The notes under the pieces were generated by a model that searched no databases, was not told the origin of the DNA, and saw only the letters and a program-made list of their open reading frames with translations. From assembly GCA_018716085.1 (NCBI GenBank), contig DVKK01000009.1:1-42977 (forward strand): DNA of 42,977 nucleotides, written 5' to 3'. The translations under genes and the position numbers were made by a program. Positions within the stretch are counted from its first letter, which is position 1; each line of letters opens with the position of its first letter. This stretch comes from Candidatus Ornithoclostridium excrementipullorum (lineage in GTDB: Bacteria > Bacillota > Clostridia > Christensenellales > UBA3700). Shown here in pieces: positions 26,043 through 35,191 of this stretch.

Positions 26043-28913
26043 ATGGGTATTCTGTCCAAGATATTCCCCGACCGCAACGCAAGAGAACTGAGCAAAGTCC
26101 GCAAGATCGCGGACAAAGTCGTTGCGCTCGAGGACAAATTCAAGGCGATGAGCGACGAACAGCTCGCCGCCTGTACAGAGGAATATAAACGCCGCTACGC
26201 AGAGGGAGAGACCCTCGACCAACTGTTGCCGGAGGCGTTCGCCACCGTCAGGGAGGCAAGCACCCGAGTGTTGGGGCTCAGGCATTTTTACGTGCAGATA
26301 ATGGGAGGTATCGTTCTCCATCAGGGGCGTATCGCGGAAATGCGTACCGGCGAAGGCAAGACCCTCGTCGCCACTTTGCCCGCATACCTCAACGCTTTGA
26401 CGGGCGAAGGGATGCAGATCGTTACCGTCAACGAATATCTCGCGCAGTATCACTGCGACTGGATGGGCAAGGTCTTCCGTTTCCTCGGACTGACCGTAGG
26501 AGTCAATCTCCAGAAGATGAACGCCGAACAGAAGCGCGCCGCTTACGCCTGCGACGTGCTGTACACTACCAACAACGAGCTCGGCTTCGACTATCTGCGC
26601 GACAATATGGCGATCGTCGCGTCCCGCCGCGTACAGCGCAAACTCGCGTTCGCGATAGTGGACGAGGTGGACAGCATACTGATCGACGAAGCGCGCACGC
26701 CGCTCATCATTAGCGGCAGAGGCAAGAGCAGTTCCGAGCCGTACGAAAAGGCGGACGCTTTCGTCCGTACGCTGCACGGCCCGCATTACGTCTGCCCCGA
26801 CTGCGGGCGCGAGTTCGACGACGGCCGCATTTCCGACCGCTCCAAGCAGGTGGAGTGTCCCGACTGCGGCGCGGTTTGCGAGAACACGGGCGATTACGAG
26901 ATAGGCGAGAAGGAAAAGACCGTTTACCTCAACGAGAACGGCGCCGCCAAGGCGGAAAAATATTACGGCATAGAGGATCTGTCCGATTACGAGAACCAGC
27001 AGATCAAACATTATATCGACAACGCGCTCAAAGCCCACGTCGTGATGAAGCGCGAGAGCAATTATATCGTCGTAGACGACGAAGTCATCATCGTGGACGA
27101 ATTTACCGGCCGTCAGATGGTGGGCAGGCGTTACAGCAACGGATTACATCAGGCGATCGAAGCGAAGGAACACGTCCGCATAAAGGCGGAGGACAAGACC
27201 CTCGCGTCGATCACGTTCCAGAATTTCTTCCGCCTTTATCACAAACTGTCGGGCATGACGGGTACCGCGAAGACGGAAGAAGCGGAGTTCGAGAAGATAT
27301 ACAATCTGGACGTCGTGGTCGTACCGACCAACAAGCCCACGATACGCGTGGACGAGATAGACGATCTGTTCACGACCAGAAAAGGCAAACTCAAAGCCAT
27401 CGTCGCGGATATCGAGAACTGTTACAAGAAAAAGCAGCCGGTACTTGTGGGTACGGTGAGCGTCGACAAGAGCGAGGAGCTGTCCGCAATACTCAAAAAG
27501 ATGCGCGTTCCCCACACCGTGCTCAATGCGAAAAATCACGCGCTCGAAGCTGAGATAGTCGCTCAGGCGGGCAAACTGGGAGCCGTTACGATAGCCACCA
27601 ATATGGCGGGCAGAGGTACCGATATCATGCTCGGAGGCAACCCCGAATATCTTGCCAAGCACAAACTGGTCAATATGGGCTATCCGCACGACGTGATAGA
27701 GGCTGCGGTCGGACACGCCGCGACTTCGGACGAGGAGATACTCAAAGCGCGCGCCGATTACAAGAAGTATTACGAGCTTTTCAAAAAGGACACCGACGCC
27801 GAGAAGGCCCAGGTCGTCGCGCTGGGCGGTCTGAGGATAATAGGCACCGAAAGGCACGAATCCCGCCGTATCGACAATCAGCTGAGAGGCAGAAGCGGCA
27901 GACAGGGGGATCCCGGCTCCTCCAAATTCTATCTGTCCATGGAGGACGATCTGCTGCGTATTTTCGGCGGCGACACTCTGCGCAACATGGTATCCAGGCT
28001 GCCCATAGAGGAAGACGAACCGATATCGTTCAAGATGCTGTCCAAACAGATCGAACACGCTCAGGCGCGCGTCGAGGACAGGAACTTCTCTATCAGAAAA
28101 CACGTCATAAGCTATGACGACGTACTCAACAAGCAGAGAGAGATAATCTATAAGCAGCGCAATATCGTGCTGGACGATCTGGTCGTCCACGAACAGATAC
28201 TGGCGATGATGAAAGAGGTCGTCAAACGCATCTGCGCCGAATTCGTCGATCTCAAAACCGACTATGCGGACTGGAATTACGCGGCGTTCAACAAGGAATT
28301 GGAAGAGCGCGTGCTCAAAAAGGGCACAGGGCTCGTGGACGCCGATCTCGTAGGCAGATTCAATACCGAGGAGGCGTTCATCGAAGAGATATACCGCGTC
28401 GCTGCGGAGCAGTACGAGGAGAAGAAAAAGGAAGTCGTAAAGATATATAAGGAACTCAACGGCGCGGACCTCGATTTCGACGAGCTGGAACGCACCAGAC
28501 TTCTCGTCTGCGTGGACAGGGCGTGGACGGACCACATCTCCGCAATGGACGAACTGAGGCAGGGTATAAGTCTGCTCGCTTACGGACAGCGCGATCCCGT
28601 GCTCGTCTACCGCAAAGAGGGGTTCGAGATGTTCGACCGCATGGTGGAAACCATACAGGACAACGTCGTCCGCGATCTTACTCATATCGAGATACGGGCG
28701 AGAGTGGTCACGCGTGCGGAGCAGGCGGCGGCGCAAGCGCGTCAGCCTCAGGCAGAGGCGACTCACGAAGGAGTGGGCGGCTACGGCGGAACGGTCAAAA
28801 AAGAACCCGCGAAGCGCGAGCCTGTCAAAAGGGACAAGACGCCCGGGCGCAACGATCCCTGTCCCTGCGGCAGCGGCAAAAAGTACAAGAACTGCTGCGG
28901 CAAGAACGCATGA
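26043..28913 (+). CDS. secA: Preprotein translocase ATPase SecA with an extra zinc-ribbon insertion
   Basis: A 956-residue SecA, the motor that drives proteins through SecYEG. Motor motifs include MRTGEGKT (Walker A), VDEVDSILIDEARTPLIISG (DEAD region), TGTAKTEEAEF, TNMAGRGTDI and GRSGRQGDPGSS. The C-terminal zinc tail that binds SecB or ribosomes is present (CPCGSGKKYKNCCG). Unusual: within the preprotein cross-linking domain, between ADAFVRTLHG and the DYEIGEKEKTV segment, about 35 extra residues carry CPDCG twice (Cys251, 254, 272, 275), a likely zinc ribbon. The ATG follows GAGAGGTG. It leads a probable operon with prfB and tsaD. Confidence 0.95.
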   Translation: MGILSKIFPDRNARELSKVRKIADKVVALEDKFKAMSDEQLAACTEEYKRRYAEGETLDQLLPEAFATVREASTRVLGLRHFYVQIMGGIVLHQGRIAEMRTGEGKTLVATLPAYLNALTGEGMQIVTVNEYLAQYHCDWMGKVFRFLGLTVGVNLQKMNAEQKRAAYACDVLYTTNNELGFDYLRDNMAIVASRRVQRKLAFAIVDEVDSILIDEARTPLIISGRGKSSSEPYEKADAFVRTLHGPHYVCPDCGREFDDGRISDRSKQVECPDCGAVCENTGDYEIGEKEKTVYLNENGAAKAEKYYGIEDLSDYENQQIKHYIDNALKAHVVMKRESNYIVVDDEVIIVDEFTGRQMVGRRYSNGLHQAIEAKEHVRIKAEDKTLASITFQNFFRLYHKLSGMTGTAKTEEAEFEKIYNLDVVVVPTNKPTIRVDEIDDLFTTRKGKLKAIVADIENCYKKKQPVLVGTVSVDKSEELSAILKKMRVPHTVLNAKNHALEAEIVAQAGKLGAVTIATNMAGRGTDIMLGGNPEYLAKHKLVNMGYPHDVIEAAVGHAATSDEEILKARADYKKYYELFKKDTDAEKAQVVALGGLRIIGTERHESRRIDNQLRGRSGRQGDPGSSKFYLSMEDDLLRIFGGDTLRNMVSRLPIEEDEPISFKMLSKQIEHAQARVEDRNFSIRKHVISYDDVLNKQREIIYKQRNIVLDDLVVHEQILAMMKEVVKRICAEFVDLKTDYADWNYAAFNKELEERVLKKGTGLVDADLVGRFNTEEAFIEEIYRVAAEQYEEKKKEVVKIYKELNGADLDFDELERTRLLVCVDRAWTDHISAMDELRQGISLLAYGQRDPVLVYRKEGFEMFDRMVETIQDNVVRDLTHIEIRARVVTRAEQAAAQARQPQAEATHEGVGGYGGTVKKEPAKREPVKRDKTPGRNDPCPCGSGKKYKNCCGKNA

Positions 28914-28960
28914 TACCGACAGCGGGAACTAAGAGATAATACGGAGAACGTTGAAATAAA

Positions 28961-30064
28961 ATGATCGTTATCGAACAGGCAAAACAGGAAATGAGCAGAT
29001 TGCGCAAACAGCTTGCCGAGCTCGCCGACGCGCTCGACGTGCAGGGGCTGAAAAAGCGCAGGGTGGAACTGACCGCCGAACAGGAGAGCGAAGGCTTCTG
29101 GACCGATCTGGGCAAGGCCAAGACCGTCAACCGCGAGGCGGCGGCGATCGATGCCAAACTGGAAAAGTACGATAAACTCGTCGCACGTACGGACGATCTC
29201 GAAGTGTTGATCGAACTGTGTCTTGAAAGCGGCACCGACAGCGAACAGGAAGAGATAGCAAAAGAACTCGCCGAAATAGACACGCTGTCCGAGGAACTGA
29301 GGTTGCAGACCCTGCTCAACGGCAAATACGACGCAAACGACGCCATACTCTCGCTGCACGCGGGCGCGGGCGGCACCGAGGCGCAGGATTGGGTCAGCAT
29401 GCTGTACAGAATGTACACGCGCTATGCCGAACGCAACGGGTTCAAAGTCACGGTCATCGACTCGCTTGCGGGCGACGACGCGGGATTGAAGAGCATTACT
29501 TTCACCGTCGAAGGAGAAAACGCCTACGGTTATCTCAAAGCCGAAAAGGGCGTGCACAGACTGGTCAGGATATCGCCGTTCGACTCGCAGTCGCGCAGGC
29601 AGACGTCGTTCGCTTCGCTGGAAGTCATGCCCAAAATAGACGACAATACCGAAATAGTAGTCAAGCCCGAAGATCTCAAGATAGACACCTACCGCAGCGG
29701 CGGCGCGGGCGGTCAGCACGTCAACAAGACGGACAGCGCCGTCAGGATAACGCATATCCCGACGGGTATCGTCGTTCAGTGCCAGAATGAGCGCAGTCAG
29801 ATACAGAACCGCGAACAGGCGATGAAGATGCTCATAGGCAAACTCGCCGAAAAGCAGGAGCAGGAATTGCAGGAGCACGAGGCGGAACTGAAAGGCGAGG
29901 TCAAGAAGATAGAGTGGGGCAGTCAGATCCGCAGTTACGTGTTCTGCCCCTACACGATGGTCAAGGATCACCGCACCGGATGCGAGACGGGCAATATAAC
30001 CGCAGTCATGGACGGGGATCTGGAACAGTTCATATTCGATTATCTCAAAAAGTCGAAAGCGTGA
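28961..30064 (+). CDS. prfB: Peptide chain release factor 2
   Basis: A 367-residue RF2, which ends translation at UGA and UAA. The discriminator is ISPFDSQSRRQTSF (SPF tripeptide, specific to RF2), and the catalytic loop is SGGAGGQHVNKTDSAVRITH with GGQ. Most bacterial prfB genes carry a programmed +1 frameshift at an in-frame UGA near codon 26; here the frame is open through that point (ALDVQGLKKRRVE), so there is no frameshift autoregulation. The ATG follows CGGAGAA. Overlaps tsaD (TGATG). Confidence 0.96.
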   Translation: MIVIEQAKQEMSRLRKQLAELADALDVQGLKKRRVELTAEQESEGFWTDLGKAKTVNREAAAIDAKLEKYDKLVARTDDLEVLIELCLESGTDSEQEEIAKELAEIDTLSEELRLQTLLNGKYDANDAILSLHAGAGGTEAQDWVSMLYRMYTRYAERNGFKVTVIDSLAGDDAGLKSITFTVEGENAYGYLKAEKGVHRLVRISPFDSQSRRQTSFASLEVMPKIDDNTEIVVKPEDLKIDTYRSGGAGGQHVNKTDSAVRITHIPTGIVVQCQNERSQIQNREQAMKMLIGKLAEKQEQELQEHEAELKGEVKKIEWGSQIRSYVFCPYTMVKDHRTGCETGNITAVMDGDLEQFIFDYLKKSKA

Positions 30065-31128
30065 TGTCCTCGTATACCGAACGAATGAGCGCAAAGCTGG
30101 AGGAGCTTCGCGGAAAAGACGATATAGTCATACTGGCGATAGAATCGTCCTGTGACGAAACCGCCTGCGCCGTCACGCGCGGCAGGCGGATATTGTCCAA
30201 CGTGATCGCTTCCCAGATCGATATCCACAAGCGTTTCGGCGGAGTGGTGCCCGAGATCGCGTCGAGGAATCACGTGATGTCGATAAGCGGCGTCGTGTCC
30301 GAAGCGCTTGCTAAGAGTGGAGTGGATAAACACGATATCGACTGCGTGGCGGTCACCTACGGCTCGGGACTGCTCGGCGCTCTGCTCGTGGGGGTGTCTT
30401 TCGCCAAGGCGTTCGCCTATGCGTTGGACAAGCCGTTGTTGGCGGTAAATCATATCAAGGGACATATCGCAGCCAACTATCTCGCGTTCCCCGATCTCGA
30501 ACCTCCGTATCTCTGTCTTATTGCCAGCGGCGGGCACACGGCAGTCGCCAAGGTCAGCGGCTTGGACGAAGCGGAAACGCTCGGAAGTACGCAGGACGAT
30601 GCGTGCGGAGAGGCGTTCGACAAAGTGGCGAGAGTGCTGGGACTGGAATATCCGGGAGGACCGCAAATACAGAAGCTCGCCGAGAGCGGCCGCAACACCG
30701 TTCCTTTGCCCACGCCGCTCAAAGGGGAAACGAGCTACGATTTCTCTTACAGCGGGCTCAAGACTGCCGTGATAAATTACGTCCATACGGCTAGGCAGAA
30801 GGGGGAAGAAATTTGCGCCGCCGACGTCGCGAAGTCGTTTCAGACAAAGGCGGTCGATATAATGACCGACGTCGCATTGCGCGCCGCTATCGACACGGGC
30901 ATGAAAAAAATCGTGATCGCGGGAGGCGTTGCCGCAAACGCGTATCTGCGCGAGAGCATGGAGAAGAAAGCCCGCGAAGCCGGGATAAAGACGTATTATC
31001 CGCCTTTGTCTCTGTGCACGGACAATGCGGCGATGATAGCGTCGCAGGCGTACAATATGATAAAGTCCGGGCGCGCGTGCGCGGGGACCGATCTGGACGC
31101 GGTCGCTTCGATACCGATACGCGCGTGA
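30064..31128 (+). CDS. tsaD: tRNA N6-threonylcarbamoyladenosine transferase TsaD
   Basis: A 354-residue Kae1/TsaD-family protein (ASKHA fold), which makes t6A37 on ANN-decoding tRNAs together with TsaB, TsaC and TsaE. Motifs: LAIESSCDETACAV (phosphate 1), the metal-binding HIKGH (His130 and His134), LIASGGHT, GEAFDKVAR, YPGGP and the C-terminal CTDNAAMIA. Start is ATG 30064, which overlaps the prfB stop; the open frame continues upstream only inside prfB. Met8 is an alternative. Slightly longer than most because of a short N-terminal extension. None of its partner genes is in the window. Confidence 0.96.
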   Translation: MSSYTERMSAKLEELRGKDDIVILAIESSCDETACAVTRGRRILSNVIASQIDIHKRFGGVVPEIASRNHVMSISGVVSEALAKSGVDKHDIDCVAVTYGSGLLGALLVGVSFAKAFAYALDKPLLAVNHIKGHIAANYLAFPDLEPPYLCLIASGGHTAVAKVSGLDEAETLGSTQDDACGEAFDKVARVLGLEYPGGPQIQKLAESGRNTVPLPTPLKGETSYDFSYSGLKTAVINYVHTARQKGEEICAADVAKSFQTKAVDIMTDVALRAAIDTGMKKIVIAGGVAANAYLRESMEKKAREAGIKTYYPPLSLCTDNAAMIASQAYNMIKSGRACAGTDLDAVASIPIRA

Positions 31129-31359
31129 CGTTTTCCGTGCGTTATGCGTAACAAATCCGAGGCATAGGCGCTTTTCGCCGACCGCGCGATCGCGCTGCGG
31201 AGTTTCGGCTTCGCGACCGAGGTCCGAAAATCGGGATTTTGAAAATTTTTCGGAAAATCACGAAAAAAAAGATACGCTTTTTCATAGTTTGTAATATAAT
31301 ACTGCTTGCGCGGCCGCGGGGAAGGCTTTGAGGCGACATCCGATATCAGAGGAAGTCTT

Positions 31360-32811
31360 ATGACAAGAGACCTTACCGTAGGTAAGCCGCTTCGCAACAT
31401 CGTCATATTCACGATACCGATACTCATCGGCAATATTTTCCAACAGCTTTACAGCATGGTCGACGCGATAATCGTCGGGCAGACGATAAACAACGACGCC
31501 TTGGCGGGCGTGGGCGCGACAAGCGCGATCTCTTTTCTCGTCATCGGTTTCGTTCAGGGACTGACCGCGGGCTTCGCGGTCAAGACAAGTCAGCTTTTCG
31601 GAGCAGGGGACGAAGAGGGAGTCAGGCGGAGTATCGCTTCTTCGTTGCTGCTGAGCGTCGTTCTGACCGTTATCCTTACCGCGGTAAGCGTCGTCACCAC
31701 CATGCCGCTGCTTGACCTGATGAATACGCCGGACGACATAATCGATTATTCCTACGACTATATCGTGACCATTTATTGGGGACTCGGCGCGACGGTGTTT
31801 TATAATCTCGGCTCGTCCGTGCTGCGCGCGATCGGCGACAGCCGTACGCCTCTGGTGTTCCTGGTACTGGCTGCGGTGCTCAACGTAGGTCTCGACTTTC
31901 TTTTCATCGTTTACTTCCGCATGGGCGTTGCGGGCGCGGGATGGGCGACGGTGCTTTCGCAGGCGATCTCGGCGATAGGCTGTTTCGTGTTCCTTTTCGC
32001 AAGGTTCCGTTCTTATCGTATCGGAAAGAAACATTTCGCCAATCCGTTCAAGTTTTATTGGCAGCATATGGCGATCGGACTGCCGATGGCTTTGCAGTTT
32101 TCGATAACTTCGATCGGAATGATGGTCCAGCAGTCCGCGCTCAACAAGCTCGGCACCGCCGCGGTCACGGCTTACACGGCGGCTTCCAAGATCGACAACC
32201 TTGCGACTCAAAGCCTGTATGCGCTCGGCAGTACGGTCGCCACGTATTGCGGGCAGAATTACGGCGCGGGCAAGTTCGCCAACATACGCGTCGGCGTGAG
32301 ATGGAGCATGATAATAGGCGCCGTGTGCGCTCTGCTCGGATTGGGGTTCGTCACGATAGGCGCGGAACCGATGACCAGACTGTTCTCTTCGGACGTCACG
32401 GACGAAATGATGGATATGTCCAAACAATATCTGCTTTGGCAGGGTGTGTTTTATATCGCGCTCGCGGCGATATTCGTCTATCGCGACGCGTTGCAGGGCA
32501 TAGGAAGGAGCGCGCTGACCATGATAGGCGGAGGGATCGAGCTGGTGGGCAGAGTCATAGCTTCGTTGGTATTCGCCGCGCAGTTCGGATTCGTGGGCAT
32601 ATGCGCGTCCAATCCGACCGCATGGGTGTGCGTGGACGTCTTCCTTATAATTTCGTATATAGTGATACTTCACCGTATATTCGCAAAGCGCAGAGCATTG
32701 GGACTGGGAGAGGGAGAAAAGATGCCCCTTTCCGCCGTTTACGCGCAAAGTCCCGTTCCTTCCAACGCCTCTTCTTCCGATCCGGCTTCCGACGCGGAAA
32801 AAACGCGCTGA
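31360..32811 (+). CDS. MATE family multidrug/sodium exporter
   Basis: A 483-residue protein with about 12 hydrophobic segments in two similar halves. The MATE start TVGKPLRNIVIFTIPILIGNIFQQLYSMVDAIIVGQ, GVGATSAISFLVIGFVQGLTAGFAV and the duplicated half beginning MAIGLPMALQFSITSIGMMVQQSALNKLG are diagnostic. It exports cationic drugs or metabolites using a Na+ or H+ gradient; the substrate is unknown. The last 40 residues are a Ser/Pro-rich cytoplasmic tail. ATG 31360 follows AGAGGAAG. A TATAAT at 31295-31300 with only a weak -35 is the likely promoter, and a hairpin of TCCGAAAA/TTTTCGGA without a U-tract precedes it. The 31129-31290 gap has no gene. Confidence 0.9.
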   Translation: MTRDLTVGKPLRNIVIFTIPILIGNIFQQLYSMVDAIIVGQTINNDALAGVGATSAISFLVIGFVQGLTAGFAVKTSQLFGAGDEEGVRRSIASSLLLSVVLTVILTAVSVVTTMPLLDLMNTPDDIIDYSYDYIVTIYWGLGATVFYNLGSSVLRAIGDSRTPLVFLVLAAVLNVGLDFLFIVYFRMGVAGAGWATVLSQAISAIGCFVFLFARFRSYRIGKKHFANPFKFYWQHMAIGLPMALQFSITSIGMMVQQSALNKLGTAAVTAYTAASKIDNLATQSLYALGSTVATYCGQNYGAGKFANIRVGVRWSMIIGAVCALLGLGFVTIGAEPMTRLFSSDVTDEMMDMSKQYLLWQGVFYIALAAIFVYRDALQGIGRSALTMIGGGIELVGRVIASLVFAAQFGFVGICASNPTAWVCVDVFLIISYIVILHRIFAKRRALGLGEGEKMPLSAVYAQSPVPSNASSSDPASDAEKTR

Positions 32812-32842
32812 CGGGCGAAACAATCTACGCGCGTCATATCGG

Positions 32843-32871
32843 TTGTCTTTTCGCCCGATATGGTGTATAAT
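32843..32871 (+). promoter_or_regulatory. Sigma-A promoter of ktrBA, overlapped by an inverted repeat
   Basis: TTGTCT (32843-32848), 17-base spacer, TATAAT (32866-32871). CGGGCGAAA (32812-32820) and TTTCGCCCG (32849-32857) form a 9-base inverted repeat whose right half is in the promoter spacer. The leader to ATG 32897 is only about 20 bases, too short for a c-di-AMP (ydaO) riboswitch. Confidence 0.75.
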
Positions 32872-32896
32872 GCTCACGGACCGCGAAGAGGAAACG

Positions 32897-34261
32897 ATGA
32901 ACGGAAAGTTTGGAATAAGATATATTGCCGAGAGAGTTCTCACCCCGATAAGGCTGATAATGCTCAGCTTCGCGGCGGTGATACTGATCGGCACCGCGTT
33001 TTTGATGATACCGGCGTCCACAACGTCGCCCGGCTCGCTCTCTTTCGTAGACGCGCTTTTTACCGCGACCAGCGCCACTTGCGTGACGGGGCTCGTGGTA
33101 CAGAATCTCAATACCGATTTTACGACCTTCGGACAGGTCGTCATACTTTTTCTCGTCCAGATAGGCGGACTCGGATTCATGACGATCTCCTCGTCCGTAT
33201 ATCTCCTCATAAGACATAAGGTATCTTTGCGCAAACGCCTGAGCATGACCGAAGAACTGTCGCACGAAGGCATGGACGACCTCAAACGCCTTACCTTCGA
33301 TATCATGAAGATGACCGCGGCGGTCGAGCTTTCGGGCGCGCTGCTGCTCTCGCTTGCGTTTTCGCGCTATTACGAGCCGGGGACGGCGGTCTGGTACGGT
33401 ATTTTCCACAGCGTTATGGCGTTCTGCAACGCAGGATTCGACATAACGTCGGCGGAAGGGACGTCGTATTCCATGTTCTCGTCCGATCCCTTCGTCCTAA
33501 TAGTCACGATGATACTCATCGTCTTGGGCGGTATAGGTTTTATGGTCGTGTCCGACGTGGTCCGCACCCGCAGATGGCGCAGACTGAAACTGCACACCAA
33601 GATAGTGATCCCGATGACGGCGGCGCTGATACTTATCGGAGCGGTGGGCATTTTCGCCGCGGAATACGACAATCCCGAAACGATGGGAGGGATGTCGCTC
33701 GGCGATAAGATCGTCAACGCGTTTTTCCAATCGGTCACGTCGCGTACCGCGGGGTTCAGTTCGTTCTCGCAGGCGGGCATGACCAATTTTTCGCAGTCGC
33801 TGACCATAGTGCTGATGTTCATCGGCGTCTGCCCGGGCAGTACGGGCGGAGGTATAAAGGCGACTACGCTGTTCGTATTGCTCGTCACGGTGTACGCCTC
33901 TCTCAGACATAAGAAAGAGGTCATCATCGATATGCACAGCATAGGAAAAGAAACGATATCCAAGGCGGCGACCGTTTTTACGCTCGCGATAGTGGTCGCT
34001 GCGGTCAGCGTTATGGCGCTCAACATCGCCTGCGGAGACGAGTTTTCCACGGATCAGCTTCTGTTCGAGCAGGTCAGCGCCTATGCGACGGTCGGGTTGT
34101 CGCTCGACGTGACGCCCAACCTCAATACGGCGGCCAAGCTCATCATAACGCTGAATATGTATATGGGCAGGATCGGCTCGTTCGGATTCTTCATGGCGTT
34201 CGTTTCGGGATCCAGACTGCCGTCCAAGATAAAGTATCCGGAAGCCGGAATAGTATTGTAA
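32897..34261 (+). CDS. ktrB: Ktr/Trk potassium uptake channel subunit
   Basis: A 454-residue TrkH/KtrB-family channel protein with four M1-P-M2 repeats. Selectivity-filter loops: TSATCVTGL (58-66), FCNAGFD, SRTAGFSS and the STGGGIKATT region. It takes up K+ in a Na+-dependent or ungated way under control of the RCK partner. I chose ATG 32897, preceded by GAGGAAA; the open frame goes back to 32843, which is inside the promoter. It is followed 25 bases later by its regulatory subunit. Confidence 0.93.
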   Translation: MNGKFGIRYIAERVLTPIRLIMLSFAAVILIGTAFLMIPASTTSPGSLSFVDALFTATSATCVTGLVVQNLNTDFTTFGQVVILFLVQIGGLGFMTISSSVYLLIRHKVSLRKRLSMTEELSHEGMDDLKRLTFDIMKMTAAVELSGALLLSLAFSRYYEPGTAVWYGIFHSVMAFCNAGFDITSAEGTSYSMFSSDPFVLIVTMILIVLGGIGFMVVSDVVRTRRWRRLKLHTKIVIPMTAALILIGAVGIFAAEYDNPETMGGMSLGDKIVNAFFQSVTSRTAGFSSFSQAGMTNFSQSLTIVLMFIGVCPGSTGGGIKATTLFVLLVTVYASLRHKKEVIIDMHSIGKETISKAATVFTLAIVVAAVSVMALNIACGDEFSTDQLLFEQVSAYATVGLSLDVTPNLNTAAKLIITLNMYMGRIGSFGFFMAFVSGSRLPSKIKYPEAGIVL

Positions 34262-34286
34262 AAGACAAGGAACAGGGAGAAAAACA

Positions 34287-34967
34287 GTGAACAACAAATT
34301 ACCGAAATCCAACATGAGACAGGTCGCGGTACTCGGACTGGGAAGGTTCGGCACCGAGATAGCAAAGGCGTTGTACAACAGCGGATGCGAAGTTCTCGCC
34401 GTCGATCAGAACGAGGACCGTATTTACGAAGTCGCGGATTTTACCACCCATGCGGTGGCTACCAACGTCGCGGAGGAGAGCAACCTCAAACAGCTCGGCA
34501 TCACCGAATTCGACGGAGTCGTCATCGCGATCGGCGATAATATCCAGGCGTCCATAATCACCGCCCTCAACTGCAAGGAGATGGGCTGCAATTATATCGT
34601 GGCGAAAGCGCAGAACGCGAAACACGCGCGGGTCCTCGAAAAAATAGGCGTGGATTACGTCATCATCCCCGAGGCGGACAGCGCGATCAAGACCGCGCGA
34701 TTGCTGACCCAGCCTCAGATCAGCGATATCGTTTCCATAACGTCGAATTACAGCATCGCACAGGTCAACGTGCCCGACGCATGGGCAGGCAGGAAACTGT
34801 CGGAGATGGATCTGCGCAACAGATACGACGTCAACGTACTCATCGTCATCACCAAGGCAGGGGTCAATTCGATGCCTTCCGGCGACACGGTCTTCTCCGT
34901 AGGCGACAAGATCGTGATAGGAGGCGAGTCCTCGTCCATCAAAGCCTTCGGCGACAGGCTTGCATAA
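34287..34967 (+). CDS. ktrA: Ktr/Trk potassium uptake regulatory subunit (RCK_N-RCK_C)
   Basis: A 226-residue cytoplasmic gating protein. The N-terminal Rossmann domain has VLGLGRFGTEIAKAL (GxGxxG) and an acidic DQNEDR for the nucleotide ribose. The C-terminal RCK_C domain begins near ISDIVSITSNYSIAQVNVP and is where c-di-AMP binds in Gram-positive KtrA (known family property, not visible directly). Start is GTG 34287 behind AGGGAGA; ATG 34314 is an alternative nine residues in. A strong terminator follows. Confidence 0.94.
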   Translation: MNNKLPKSNMRQVAVLGLGRFGTEIAKALYNSGCEVLAVDQNEDRIYEVADFTTHAVATNVAEESNLKQLGITEFDGVVIAIGDNIQASIITALNCKEMGCNYIVAKAQNAKHARVLEKIGVDYVIIPEADSAIKTARLLTQPQISDIVSITSNYSIAQVNVPDAWAGRKLSEMDLRNRYDVNVLIVITKAGVNSMPSGDTVFSVGDKIVIGGESSSIKAFGDRLA

Positions 34968-34988
34968 AAATATCCCGCCAATACCGAC

Positions 34989-35017
34989 AAAGAGCCCCGA
35001 GAGGGCTCTTTTTGTTT
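34989..35017 (+). terminator. Terminator of ktrBA
   Basis: AAAGAGCCC pairs with GGGCTCTTT around a 5-base loop, then TTTTTGTTT. It ends the ktr unit 22 bases past the stop and insulates the CRISPR-Cas locus. Confidence 0.93.
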
Positions 35018-35084
35018 GCTCGCGGATCAAATGGGAACTACGGCGCAGACGAAAAATCTTTGAAAGAAAAAATTACGGCTTGTC

Positions 35085-35113
35085 TTGACGGGGAAACGAT
35101 CGGTTGTTAAAAT
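35085..35113 (+). promoter_or_regulatory. Promoter of the cas operon
   Basis: TTGACG (35085-35090), 17-base spacer, TAAAAT (35108-35113). Start near 35120; about 70 bases of AT-rich leader precede the cas3 ATG at 35192. Confidence 0.8.
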
Positions 35114-35191
35114 AAAAGTAGAAAAATCATTAAACAAGCCGATTATTGTCAGGTTTTATCGTTTATTATATGAAAAAAAGGGAGGAAGGCT

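Noticed and set aside
31223..31258. Possible terminator after tsaD (TCCGAAAA with TTTTCGGA)
   Set aside because: The stem is AT-rich, the loop is long and no T-run follows; not good enough to call.
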